NCBI GenBank assembly: GCA_902800215.1
Contig: CADCDS010000015.1
Coordinates: forward strand, 1 to 64,000
Length of the DNA stretch: 64,000 nucleotides
From: an uncultured Bacteroidales bacterium
GTDB lineage: Bacteria > Bacteroidota > Bacteroidia > Bacteroidales > Paludibacteraceae
Direction: 5' to 3'
Shown: in pieces, positions 1 to 5,069 of the stretch
Layout: each line of letters begins with the position of its first letter
Numbering within the stretch: the first letter of the stretch is position 1
Program-made: the position numbers and the translations under genes
The notes under the pieces: generated by a model
What the model was told of the DNA's origin: nothing
Seen by the model: the letters and a program-made list of their open reading frames with translations, nothing else
The model's database searches: none

Positions 1-44
1 CGAACGGTGGTGTCTTTTACAATTATTGATTGTGTCTTTGCCAT
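1..44 (-). CDS. N-terminus of an unidentified protein, cut by the left edge
   Basis: An ATG (complement of 42-44) opens a frame that runs off the left edge. Only 14 codons are visible (begins MAKTQSIIVKDTTV) and they contain no stop. A well-formed minus-strand promoter (89-120) lies about 45 nt upstream, which is the main reason to believe in it. The start resembles KilA-N/RhuM-type proteins of Bacteroidales, but 14 residues cannot establish this and no function is claimed. Confidence 0.4.
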   Translation of the reverse strand, partial: MAKTQSIIVKDTTV

Positions 45-88
45 AGACTCTAATTATATCTAATTCAGTGATTTCTACATATCCGCTG

Positions 89-120
89 CAAAGGTACAAA
101 AAATATTTCACATACACAAA
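89..120 (-). promoter_or_regulatory. Promoter of the left-edge gene
   Basis: Read on the minus strand: TTTG (117-120), 20 nt, then TACCTTTG (89-96), matching the Bacteroidota primary-sigma consensus. The bases after TTTG (TGTATGTG) fit the extended -33 element shared by other promoters in this window. Confidence 0.65.
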
Positions 121-177
121 TTTATTTGTGTTTTTGCGGAAGATTTGCAAATTTTGATACAAAACCACCCACAAAAA

Positions 178-203
178 AAAGCACAACCTTTCGATTGTGC
201 TTT
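178..203 (-). terminator. Rho-independent terminator, minus strand
   Basis: AAAGCACAA (178-186) pairs with TTGTGCTTT (195-203) around an 8-nt loop. Read on the minus strand the stem is followed by a run of eight T. It is placed to end a minus-strand transcript starting near 634, beyond the AbiEi-like remnant and the antisense of the ncRNA. Confidence 0.7.
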
Positions 204-289
204 AGCCAGATGAGCGAATATCAGATCTGACGGTTTTATATCATTTTAGCTTAAAAATACATTTTTTTTGCATTTTTTTGCTCAGATAT

Positions 290-320
290 TTGCATATGTC
301 AAATTTTTGCAGTACTTTTG
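290..320 (+). promoter_or_regulatory. Promoter of the candidate ncRNA
   Basis: TTG (290-292) begins the extended element TTGCATATGTC, followed after 20 nt by TACTTTTG (313-320). Transcription should begin near 327. Confidence 0.7.
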
Positions 321-326
321 CAGTCG

Positions 327-505
327 CAAAAGCTTATTGAGCGCGTGTGGCTCACTACCTGCGTCTGGTTGCATTCCGTTTTTACTCGTTGCAATTCAGC
401 GGCACAGAGGTAAGGCTGAACGGAAGTCTTATGTTAAGAGCGGGGTTTAACACACACCAACTCAATTTTACGCAGCCTGCCCCAATTCATCGGGCGGGCT
501 GATTT
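327..505 (+). ncRNA. Candidate structured small RNA of about 180 nt
   Basis: This is inferred from a Bacteroidota promoter immediately upstream, a strong terminator at 474-506, and self-complementarity between them. ATTGAG (336-341) pairs with CTCAAT (461-466), GTGTG (345-349) with CACAC (453-457), GCTC (350-353) with GAGC (438-441), and TACCT (356-360) with AGGTA (408-412), giving an elongated closed structure with a terminal arm and an open stretch at 415-437. The plus-strand frame across it has no recognisable protein. A promoter plus terminator around a conserved structure is the description of the Bacteroidales-1 RNA motif, and a divergent 6S RNA would also be rod-like. I cannot decide between these or an unnamed RNA. 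Confidence 0.5.
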
Positions 506-610
506 TATAACATATACTTTCTTTTTACCCATCCACTCTGAGAAGTACAATCCGTTTGGAGTCCCTTCCGAGAGTAAATTGTTTAATTTATTTCCCGTTT
601 CTAAAGCCAT
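434..610 (-). pseudogene. AbiEi-type antitoxin N-terminus remnant, 58 codons, antisense to the ncRNA
   Basis: An ATG at 610 opens 58 codons ending in TAA at 434. The first 27 residues (NKLNNLL at 7-13, then a GLYFSEWM segment at 20-27) resemble the N-terminal winged-helix segment of AbiEi-family antitoxin/regulator proteins as I know it from Bacteroidales. The remainder is low-similarity sequence read through the complement of the ncRNA terminator and its 3' half. AbiEi proteins are normally about 200 residues, so this is a truncated copy if the family call is right. It has its own promoter (640-671), so it is probably transcribed. It could instead be a small unknown protein. Confidence 0.4.
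474..506 (+). terminator. Rho-independent terminator of the ncRNA
   Basis: AGCCTGCCC (474-482) pairs over nine positions, one G-T, with GGGCGGGCT (492-500) around a 9-nt loop, followed by GATTTT. Confidence 0.8.
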
Positions 611-639
611 ACTTTATCTTCGCTTCGTAAATTCAAGCG

Positions 640-671
640 CAAAGGTACGAAGATTTTTTGACATATGCAAG
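640..671 (-). promoter_or_regulatory. Minus-strand promoter downstream of tRNA-Lys
   Basis: On the minus strand: CTTGCATATGTC (TTG at 668-670), 20 nt, TACCTTTG (640-647). It lies just past the tRNA-Lys terminator and starts a transcript that would cover the AbiEi-like remnant and run antisense through the whole ncRNA to the terminator at 178-203. Confidence 0.65.
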
Positions 672-683
672 AAAAAACAAAAA

Positions 684-708
684 AAAAGACACCCGAAAGT
701 GTCTTTTT
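684..708 (-). terminator. Terminator of tRNA-Lys
   Basis: AAAGACAC (685-692) pairs with GTGTCTTT (699-706) around a 6-nt loop. On the minus strand it is followed by a T-rich run, two bases past the tRNA 3' end. Confidence 0.8.
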
Positions 709-709
709 G

Positions 710-782
710 TGTCCCCCGAGAGGCTCGAACTCTCGACCCACTGATTAAGAGTCAGTTGCTCTACCAACTGAGCTAGGGAGAC
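710..782 (-). tRNA. tRNA-Lys (anticodon CUU)
   Basis: The minus-strand sequence folds as a 73-nt tRNA. Acceptor GTCTCCC pairs with GGGGGAC, with discriminator A. The anticodon stem ACTGA/TCAGT encloses loop CTCTTAA, so the anticodon is CTT. The T-arm has TTCGAGC. CCA is not encoded. It is preceded by a strong promoter (817-848) and followed at once by a terminator, so it is a single-gene unit. Confidence 0.95.
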
Positions 783-816
783 TCGAAAAATGTATGCTTT
801 TCGTCAAAAGCGGGTG

Positions 817-848
817 CAAAGGTACTGCTTTTTTTTGATATGACCAAA
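817..848 (-). promoter_or_regulatory. Promoter of tRNA-Lys
   Basis: On the minus strand: TTTG (845-848), 20 nt, TACCTTTG (817-824). The surrounding block, about 50 bp, is almost identical to the promoters of tRNA-Asp (38971-39002) and rpmB (3757-3788), including the A/T-rich upstream part. Confidence 0.8.
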
Positions 849-890
849 TTTTTTGGCAAAAAAATGCATTTTAGGTATCATTTTTTTGAT

Positions 891-1667
891 TTAGAGGCTT
901 TCAGCGAACCTTTCGGCCTCTTCTATTTGGTCGATTTTTCCCACATCCATCATTCTGAAAGCGTTTGGAATATACGCTTTCAGATTGGACATTGGACATT
1001 GGACATTGGACATTTGTTTTTCACAGATAGCCATATAGAAATCGATAAGGGAGAATTTGTCGTCGGGTATTTCCTCTAAACGCTCCAACACATCTGTTCC
1101 TAACACTTGACAGCCGCTAAAAGCTAAATGACGACCATCGTGACCTTTCAGTTCTCCGGTTTTGATATTCGTCCAACCGCAGAGACGATCATGCTCATCG
1201 AAACAGAGATAACGTTGAGTCTCTCGTTGACTGACAACGAGGAGACTCATTGGAGATTGAAGATTGGAGATTGGAGATTGATAACTAGAAATTAAAGCGC
1301 GGAGGTCGAGATTGGAGAGGATATCCACGTTGCAGGCTAAGATGGCTGTTGGCTCTTGCAGGTTTGACCTAGCAGTTAGCCTTTTTAGGGCTTTTTTGAG
1401 ACCACCGCCGGTATCGAGGAGTTGGTCGCGTTCGTCGGAGATAAGGATGTTACACCCCCAGCCGTTATTACGACGGACGGTGTCGATGATCATATCGGGA
1501 AAATGATGAACATTGACGATGATATCGGTGATGCCGGCATCACGAAGCCGCTCCACCTGCCATTGAAGGAGGGGTTTTCCTGCTAAGGGTACGAGTGCCT
1601 TGGGCATCGTATCGGTGAGGGGTTTAAGACGCGTACCGAGACCGGCACAAAAGATCATTGCTTTCAT
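891..1667 (-). CDS. murU: MurU-like sugar-1-phosphate nucleotidyltransferase
   Basis: A 258-residue NDP-sugar pyrophosphorylase. The N-terminus carries the nucleotide-binding GLGTRLKPLT signature (residues 9-18) followed by MPKALVPL. Its partners upstream are an AmgK-like sugar kinase and a RapZ-C protein, so the likely reaction is UTP + MurNAc-1-phosphate to UDP-MurNAc in cytosolic peptidoglycan recycling; the substrate is inferred from context, since GlcNAc-1-P or mannose-1-P enzymes look alike. It is the last gene of the rpmB operon. Oddities: two arrays of 7-bp repeats lie inside the gene, encoding residues about 129-140 (SPISNLQSP) and 219-228 (SNVQCPMSN), which look like inserted low-complexity loops. 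Confidence 0.75.
   Translation of the reverse strand: MKAMIFCAGLGTRLKPLTDTMPKALVPLAGKPLLQWQVERLRDAGITDIIVNVHHFPDMIIDTVRRNNGWGCNILISDERDQLLDTGGGLKKALKRLTARSNLQEPTAILACNVDILSNLDLRALISSYQSPISNLQSPMSLLVVSQRETQRYLCFDEHDRLCGWTNIKTGELKGHDGRHLAFSGCQVLGTDVLERLEEIPDDKFSLIDFYMAICEKQMSNVQCPMSNLKAYIPNAFRMMDVGKIDQIEEAERFAESL
984..1012 (+). repeat. Heptamer array, ATTGGAC x4, inside murU
   Basis: Four perfect copies of ATTGGAC (984-1011). Read in the gene's frame it gives the SNVQCPMSN segment near the C-terminus of the MurU-like protein. Confidence 0.9.
1249..1283 (+). repeat. Heptamer array, ATTGGAG type, inside murU
   Basis: ATTGGAG, ATTGAAG, ATTGGAG, ATTGGAG, ATTGATA in tandem. It encodes the SPISNLQSP segment, one of the protein's two repeat-derived loops. 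Confidence 0.9.
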
Positions 1668-1727
1668 TGACGATTGGACGATTTACAAGGTACGATTGAT
1701 TTACGATTTATTCTAAGGTACGATTTA
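1667..1727 (+). repeat. Degenerate heptamer array between murU and rapZ
   Basis: Imperfect copies around ATTTACG/ATTGACG/ATTGGAC fill the gap between the two genes and extend into the end of the rapZ frame. The rapZ stop TAA (1708-1710) lies in the array, so the last few RapZ residues are repeat-derived. Confidence 0.65.
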
Positions 1728-2112
1728 TACCGCGTTCGCGGTGAATGAGGTGGATACGGACGTTGTATTTCTCGTGCAGGTGTGCAGCGAGATGTTCGGC
1801 ACAATAGACGGAGCGGTGCTGCCCACCGGTACAACCGAAGGAGACTTGCAGATTGGTAAAATCGCGTTCGATGAATCGCTCCACATGATGATCGACGAGT
1901 GCATAGACGGACTCGAGGAAAGTGAGGATCTCGCCATCCTGTTCCAGAAAATCGATGACGGGTTGATCCAATCCGGTCATCTGTTTGTACTGATCGTATT
2001 TACCGGGGTTATGGGTTGAACGGCAGTCAAAGACATAACCGCCGCCGTTGCCGGACTCATCCGCCGGGATGCCTCGTTTAAAGGAGAACGAGTAGATCGT
2101 TACTGATAGCAT
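1708..2112 (-). CDS. RapZ C-terminal-domain protein
   Basis: At 134 residues it corresponds to the C-terminal half of RapZ, without the N-terminal P-loop kinase-like half. It carries GNGGGYVFDCR (residues 22-32), HNPGKY and FGCTGGQHRSV (about residues 91-101), the hallmark of the domain that binds glucosamine-6-phosphate in enteric RapZ. Placed between a sugar kinase and a nucleotidyltransferase it plausibly senses or handles an amino-sugar phosphate; that role is inference. Its ATG overlaps the end of the kinase gene by 35 nt in another frame, suggesting translational coupling. In other Bacteroidales this domain can be fused to the kinase, so the pair may be a split fusion. Confidence 0.85.
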   Translation of the reverse strand: MLSVTIYSFSFKRGIPADESGNGGGYVFDCRSTHNPGKYDQYKQMTGLDQPVIDFLEQDGEILTFLESVYALVDHHVERFIERDFTNLQVSFGCTGGQHRSVYCAEHLAAHLHEKYNVRIHLIHRERGINRTLE

Positions 2113-3049
2113 AGAGATAGGGATATTCTTCTTTTAAGGGTTCAAGGATATCGTGTAAGTTCTTTAGCGCCAAGGGGATGGACTCCAGGAAATGCTGCTT
2201 GCGCTCAAAATAACCGCGGTAACCGTACGCACCGAGAACCTGAAGGGTGCGCAGGAGAACGAAGTGCGGGAGAGATGCTTTCCAGGCATCTCTATTGGAG
2301 ATTGGAGATTGGAGATTGGAGATTGATATTTTCTCCAACTCATCCAAATAATCTTCGATCAGTTTTTCTCGCAGTTCGGGAGCGAGGTTGGCTTTCGCCT
2401 GCCAGAGGAAGGAAGCGACATCGTACTGGGTAGGACCGCGACGACCGCCTTGAAAATCGATGAAGTACGGTTGACCGTCACGAATCATGACATTCCGGCT
2501 TTGGAAATCGCGATATAAGAAAGTTGAGAGTTGAAAGTTTAGAGTTGAGAGAAGCTTTTTTACCAGCGCATCAAAATCATCTTCGAGGTGGGGTTCGGAG
2601 AACTCGATCTGCGTACCTTTGAGGAAGCAGTACTTGAAGTAGTTCAGATCCCATCGTACGGAGCGTTCGTCAAAAGCGGGAACGGGGAAGCAATAGGACC
2701 AATCGAAGTCACGTGCACCTTCCACTTGTATGTGCGCAAGCGCACGTATAGCGCGTTCTAATAAGGTGGGATCGAGGTTATCGAAGAGGAGGGTGTCACC
2801 CAGATCTTCCTGGGTATAAGACATCTCATCGTCACTGACCCAATAGACTTCGGGCACGGGTAAACCGAGTGCATGAAAATGGCGTGCCATATAGATGAAG
2901 GCACGGTTCTCATCGCGGTTGGTGCCGACTACCCGAATGACGGAGCGACCGTTTTCATCGGTCTCCCGGGTATAAACCCGATTACTTCCTTGCTGTTTGA
3001 TCATAACGGTGTACGAAAAATGCGTATTCTCCTTTCGGAAAACACGCAT
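2078..3049 (-). CDS. amgK: AmgK-like aminoglycoside-phosphotransferase-fold sugar kinase
   Basis: A 323-residue member of the APH/choline-kinase superfamily. QQGSNRVYTRE (about residues 19-29) is the nucleotide loop, LYRDFQSRNVM (177-187) the catalytic loop with Asp and Asn, and FIDFQGG the metal-binding Asp. With MurU and RapZ-C downstream it fits AmgK, the anomeric kinase for MurNAc/GlcNAc in peptidoglycan recycling. The first ATG (3049) is used, 14 nt after the DUF4295 stop; Met16 is an alternative. Two heptamer arrays interrupt it: residues 167-176, directly before the catalytic loop, and residues 241-252. Both fall in surface-type linkers if the fold is preserved. Confidence 0.75.
   Translation of the reverse strand: MRVFRKENTHFSYTVMIKQQGSNRVYTRETDENGRSVIRVVGTNRDENRAFIYMARHFHALGLPVPEVYWVSDDEMSYTQEDLGDTLLFDNLDPTLLERAIRALAHIQVEGARDFDWSYCFPVPAFDERSVRWDLNYFKYCFLKGTQIEFSEPHLEDDFDALVKKLLSTLNFQLSTFLYRDFQSRNVMIRDGQPYFIDFQGGRRGPTQYDVASFLWQAKANLAPELREKLIEDYLDELEKISISNLQSPISNRDAWKASLPHFVLLRTLQVLGAYGYRGYFERKQHFLESIPLALKNLHDILEPLKEEYPYLYAISNDLLVLL
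2294..2328 (+). repeat. Heptamer array, ATTGGAG x4 + ATTGATA, inside amgK
   Basis: Four perfect ATTGGAG copies and one variant. It has the same sequence type as the array at 1249-1283 in murU and encodes the same SISNLQSP peptide. Confidence 0.9.
2522..2549 (+). repeat. Heptamer array, AGTTGAG type, inside amgK
   Basis: AGTTGAG, AGTTGAA, AGTTTAG, AGTTGAG in tandem, encoding LSTLNFQLST directly before the kinase catalytic loop. Confidence 0.85.
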
Positions 3050-3063
3050 TTTCGTTTTGTTAA

Positions 3064-3216
3064 TTACTTGAAGAACTCGTTTACTTTCTCGTTGAGTACG
3101 ATTTCCTCTTGGAAGACGTAAGCACCTGTTTTAGGCGACTTAACCATCTTGATGCACTTAGAGTGCGCGCGTCCGGAGTTACCGGTTTGCAGTGTTGCGA
3201 CCGCTTTCTTTGCCAT
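3064..3216 (-). CDS. DUF4295 family small protein
   Basis: A 50-residue basic protein starting MAKKAVATLQTGN and containing MVKSPKTGAYVFQEE. This matches the Bacteroidota-only DUF4295 family, which regularly follows rpmB and rpmG and is presumed to be ribosome-associated. No mechanism is established. It lies 31 nt after rpmG and 14 nt before the AmgK-like gene in the same operon. Confidence 0.88.
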   Translation of the reverse strand: MAKKAVATLQTGNSGRAHSKCIKMVKSPKTGAYVFQEEIVLNEKVNEFFK

Positions 3217-3247
3217 AGTTCTAAGCCTTTCTAAAAATAGGTGTTAA

Positions 3248-3436
3248 TTACTTAATCTCCTTGTGAAGGGTATATTTCTTCAAATAGGGATTGTACTTCA
3301 TGAGTTCCAAACGATCCGGTGTGTTCTTACGGTTCTTAGTCGTAATATAACGGCTCATTCCCGGTACACCACTGTTCTTCTGCTCTGTGCATTCAAGGAT
3401 AACTTGAACGCGGGCTTCTTTTGCTTTCTTTGCCAT
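3248..3436 (-). CDS. rpmG: Large ribosomal subunit protein bL33
   Basis: 62 residues with the bL33 features [11 protein letters not shown] and [21 protein letters not shown], the usual C-terminus of the family. The zinc-binding Cys pairs are absent (one Cys only), so it is of the C-minus type. It lies between rpmB and DUF4295, the standard Bacteroidota order, and contributes to the ribosomal E-site region. Confidence 0.95.
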   Translation of the reverse strand: MAKKAKEARVQVILECTEQKNSGVPGMSRYITTKNRKNTPDRLELMKYNPYLKKYTLHKEIK

Positions 3437-3453
3437 TGTTCAGCTCCTTTCTT

Positions 3454-3690
3454 TTAATAGAGGTATCCCTTCTCCGCAGCCTGTTTCAGCGCGTTGTCGA
3501 GACCGATCTTGTTAATAGTTCTCAGACCGGCTGCACTCACGTTCAGCTCGATCCATACATCCTGTTCTACCCAGTAGAACTTGCGGCGGAATAGGTTCAC
3601 ATCAAACGTGCGCTTGGTGTGACGCTTCGAGTGCGAAACGTTGCAGCCGCCCATGGCTTTCTTGCCTGTAATTTGACAAATCTTTGACAT
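3454..3690 (-). CDS. rpmB: Large ribosomal subunit protein bL28
   Basis: A 78-residue protein starting [21 protein letters not shown], the diagnostic bL28 N-terminus, followed by [11 protein letters not shown]. It is the first gene of the operon rpmB-rpmG-DUF4295-amgK-rapZ-murU and lies behind the strong promoter at 3757-3788. That promoter has nearly the same sequence as those of the two tRNA units, which suggests common growth-rate control. Confidence 0.97.
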   Translation of the reverse strand: MSKICQITGKKAMGGCNVSHSKRHTKRTFDVNLFRRKFYWVEQDVWIELNVSAAGLRTINKIGLDNALKQAAEKGYLY

Positions 3691-3756
3691 TGTATTATAT
3701 ATTTTATATTTTTTCCAATTTCGGGGATTCTCCGCACATTAACACGAAAAATCGCG

Positions 3757-3788
3757 CAAAGGTACTGCTTTTTTTTGACATGACCAAA
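3757..3788 (-). promoter_or_regulatory. Promoter of the rpmB operon
   Basis: On the minus strand: TTTG (3785-3788), GTCATGTC, an A-tract, then TACCTTTG (3757-3764), with 20 nt between TTTG and the TAnnTTTG box. Confidence 0.8.
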
Positions 3789-3824
3789 TATTTTTGTAAA
3801 AAAATGCAAAAAAATTTCATTTTT

Positions 3825-3856
3825 CTTGCGTATGTGCGAAAAAAGCAGTATCTTTG
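3825..3856 (+). promoter_or_regulatory. Promoter of nrnA
   Basis: CTTGCGTATGTG (TTG at 3826-3828), 20 nt, TATCTTTG (3849-3856). The start codon at 3876 leaves a leader of only about a dozen bases. Confidence 0.75.
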
Positions 3857-3875
3857 CACACAAATTAAACGAAAT

Positions 3876-4931
3876 ATGGCTATCGAATTTAAATCAGCAG
3901 ATGTTCAACGTGCGCATGAATGGATTGCGCAGGCGAGACATATCGTTATTATCACGCACATGGCTCCGGACGGCGACGCGATGGGATCGGCGCTGGGACT
4001 TTGGAATTGGCTTAAAGGGTTACCGGTTACGGGTGACGGGTTACGGAACGTGAACGTGCTTGTGCCGAATGCGTTTCCAAAGTTCTACCAGTGGATGCCG
4101 GGAGCGGAGGAGATTACGGTCTACGAGACGAATGCGAACCGCTGTAACGAGCTGATAACCAATGCGGATTTGTTTATCTGCACAGATTTCAATGACCCCA
4201 AACGGATTGGTCCGATAGGCGAGAAATTAGTAGCTGCAACGGCACCGAAAATTCTGATTGATCATCACCTGAATCCGACGGATTTTGCGGATATCGTTTT
4301 CAGTTTTCCGGAGGCTTGTTCGGCAAGTGAGATTGTGTATCGGTTTATAAGGGTTACGGGTTATCGGTTATCAGTTAGCGGAGCTACTTGCATCTACACG
4401 GGACTGATGACAGACACGGGTAATTTCAGTTTCAATTCCACGAGTTGTGACCTGTACGAGATCATCGCGGAACTGATTCGTGCCGGCATCAAAAAAGACG
4501 AGATCTACAATGCCGTTTACAACCAGTATTCGACAGATCGGGTGCGACTGACGGGTTACGCTTTATACCGCAAGATGCGGATCTATCCGGAGTACCATCT
4601 GTCGCTGATCACCTTGAGTGCCGATGAGTTGGACCAATACCATTACCAGCCGGGAGACACGGAGGGATTGGTGAATATGCCGTTACAGATCAGCGACGTC
4701 TATTACTCGGTGTACATGCGGGAAGAACGACCGAAACCGGGTACGCCGAAACCGCGAATAAGGATATCGTTCCGTTCGCAAGGAGACCGGCCGGTGAACA
4801 TCTGGGCGAGTGAGGTTTTCAATGGCGGCGGACACATGAACGCCTCCGGCGGAGAGTTGTTCGGAAGCCTGAATCAGGCGGTACAGTTATTCGAAAAATC
4901 GTTTCCGAAGTATATAAAGGCGAAAGGCTAA
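3876..4931 (+). CDS. nrnA: DHH-family phosphoesterase, NrnA type (nanoRNase/pAp phosphatase)
   Basis: 351 residues from the ATG at 3876, chosen over upstream in-frame starts because the promoter ends at 3856. DHH-domain motifs: THMAPDGDAMGS (residues 27-38), ICTDFND (101-107) and the DHH triad at 129-131 (LIDHHLNP). The DHHA1 substrate-binding motif FNGGGHMNASGGE is near the C-terminus. NrnA degrades 2-5-mer RNA and dephosphorylates pAp with Mn2+ in the cytosol. Two GGTTAC-type heptamer arrays are inside the gene (residues 48-57 and 159-168), and the C-terminal KAKG and stop come from a third array. Confidence 0.9.
   Translation: MAIEFKSADVQRAHEWIAQARHIVIITHMAPDGDAMGSALGLWNWLKGLPVTGDGLRNVNVLVPNAFPKFYQWMPGAEEITVYETNANRCNELITNADLFICTDFNDPKRIGPIGEKLVAATAPKILIDHHLNPTDFADIVFSFPEACSASEIVYRFIRVTGYRLSVSGATCIYTGLMTDTGNFSFNSTSCDLYEIIAELIRAGIKKDEIYNAVYNQYSTDRVRLTGYALYRKMRIYPEYHLSLITLSADELDQYHYQPGDTEGLVNMPLQISDVYYSVYMREERPKPGTPKPRIRISFRSQGDRPVNIWASEVFNGGGHMNASGGELFGSLNQAVQLFEKSFPKYIKAKG
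4017..4044 (+). repeat. Heptamer array, GGGTTAC type, inside nrnA
   Basis: GGGTTAC, CGGTTAC, GGGTGAC, GGGTTAC in tandem. It encodes GLPVTGDGLR between the first DHH motif and the next strand. Confidence 0.85.
4351..4378 (+). repeat. Second GGGTTAC-type heptamer array inside nrnA
   Basis: GGGTTAC, GGGTTAT, CGGTTAT, CAGTTAG, encoding RVTGYRLSVS. Confidence 0.8.
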
Positions 4932-4966
4932 AGGTTACGGGTTACGGGTTACGGGTTACGGGTTAT
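4918..4966 (+). repeat. Mixed heptamer array at the nrnA 3' end
   Basis: AGGCGAA, AGGCTAA, AGGTTAC, three GGGTTAC and GGGTTAT: seven tandem heptamers that grade from one sequence type to another. The nrnA stop codon lies in the second unit. Confidence 0.9.
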
Positions 4967-4998
4967 AGAGAAAAAAATGCGAAAAAATGGCACGCGCG

Positions 4999-5030
4999 CT
5001 TGCGTATGTCATTTTTTTTTTGTAATTTTG
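4999..5030 (+). promoter_or_regulatory. Promoter of the PPIase-gldG unit
   Basis: CTTGCGTATGTC (TTG at 5000-5002), 20 nt, TAATTTTG (5023-5030), about 40 nt before the ATG at 5070. Confidence 0.75.
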
Positions 5031-5069
5031 CACGCAATTTTGTGCGCACATATATTTAAACAACATAAA

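Noticed and set aside
268-450. A 60-codon plus-strand frame over the ncRNA
   Set aside because: It begins upstream of the ncRNA promoter box, and the region is better explained as structured RNA with a promoter and terminator; the frame has no domain or signal.
984-2549. The direct repeats as a CRISPR array
   Set aside because: The units are 7 bp, contiguous, without spacers, and lie inside coding frames; no cas genes are in the window.
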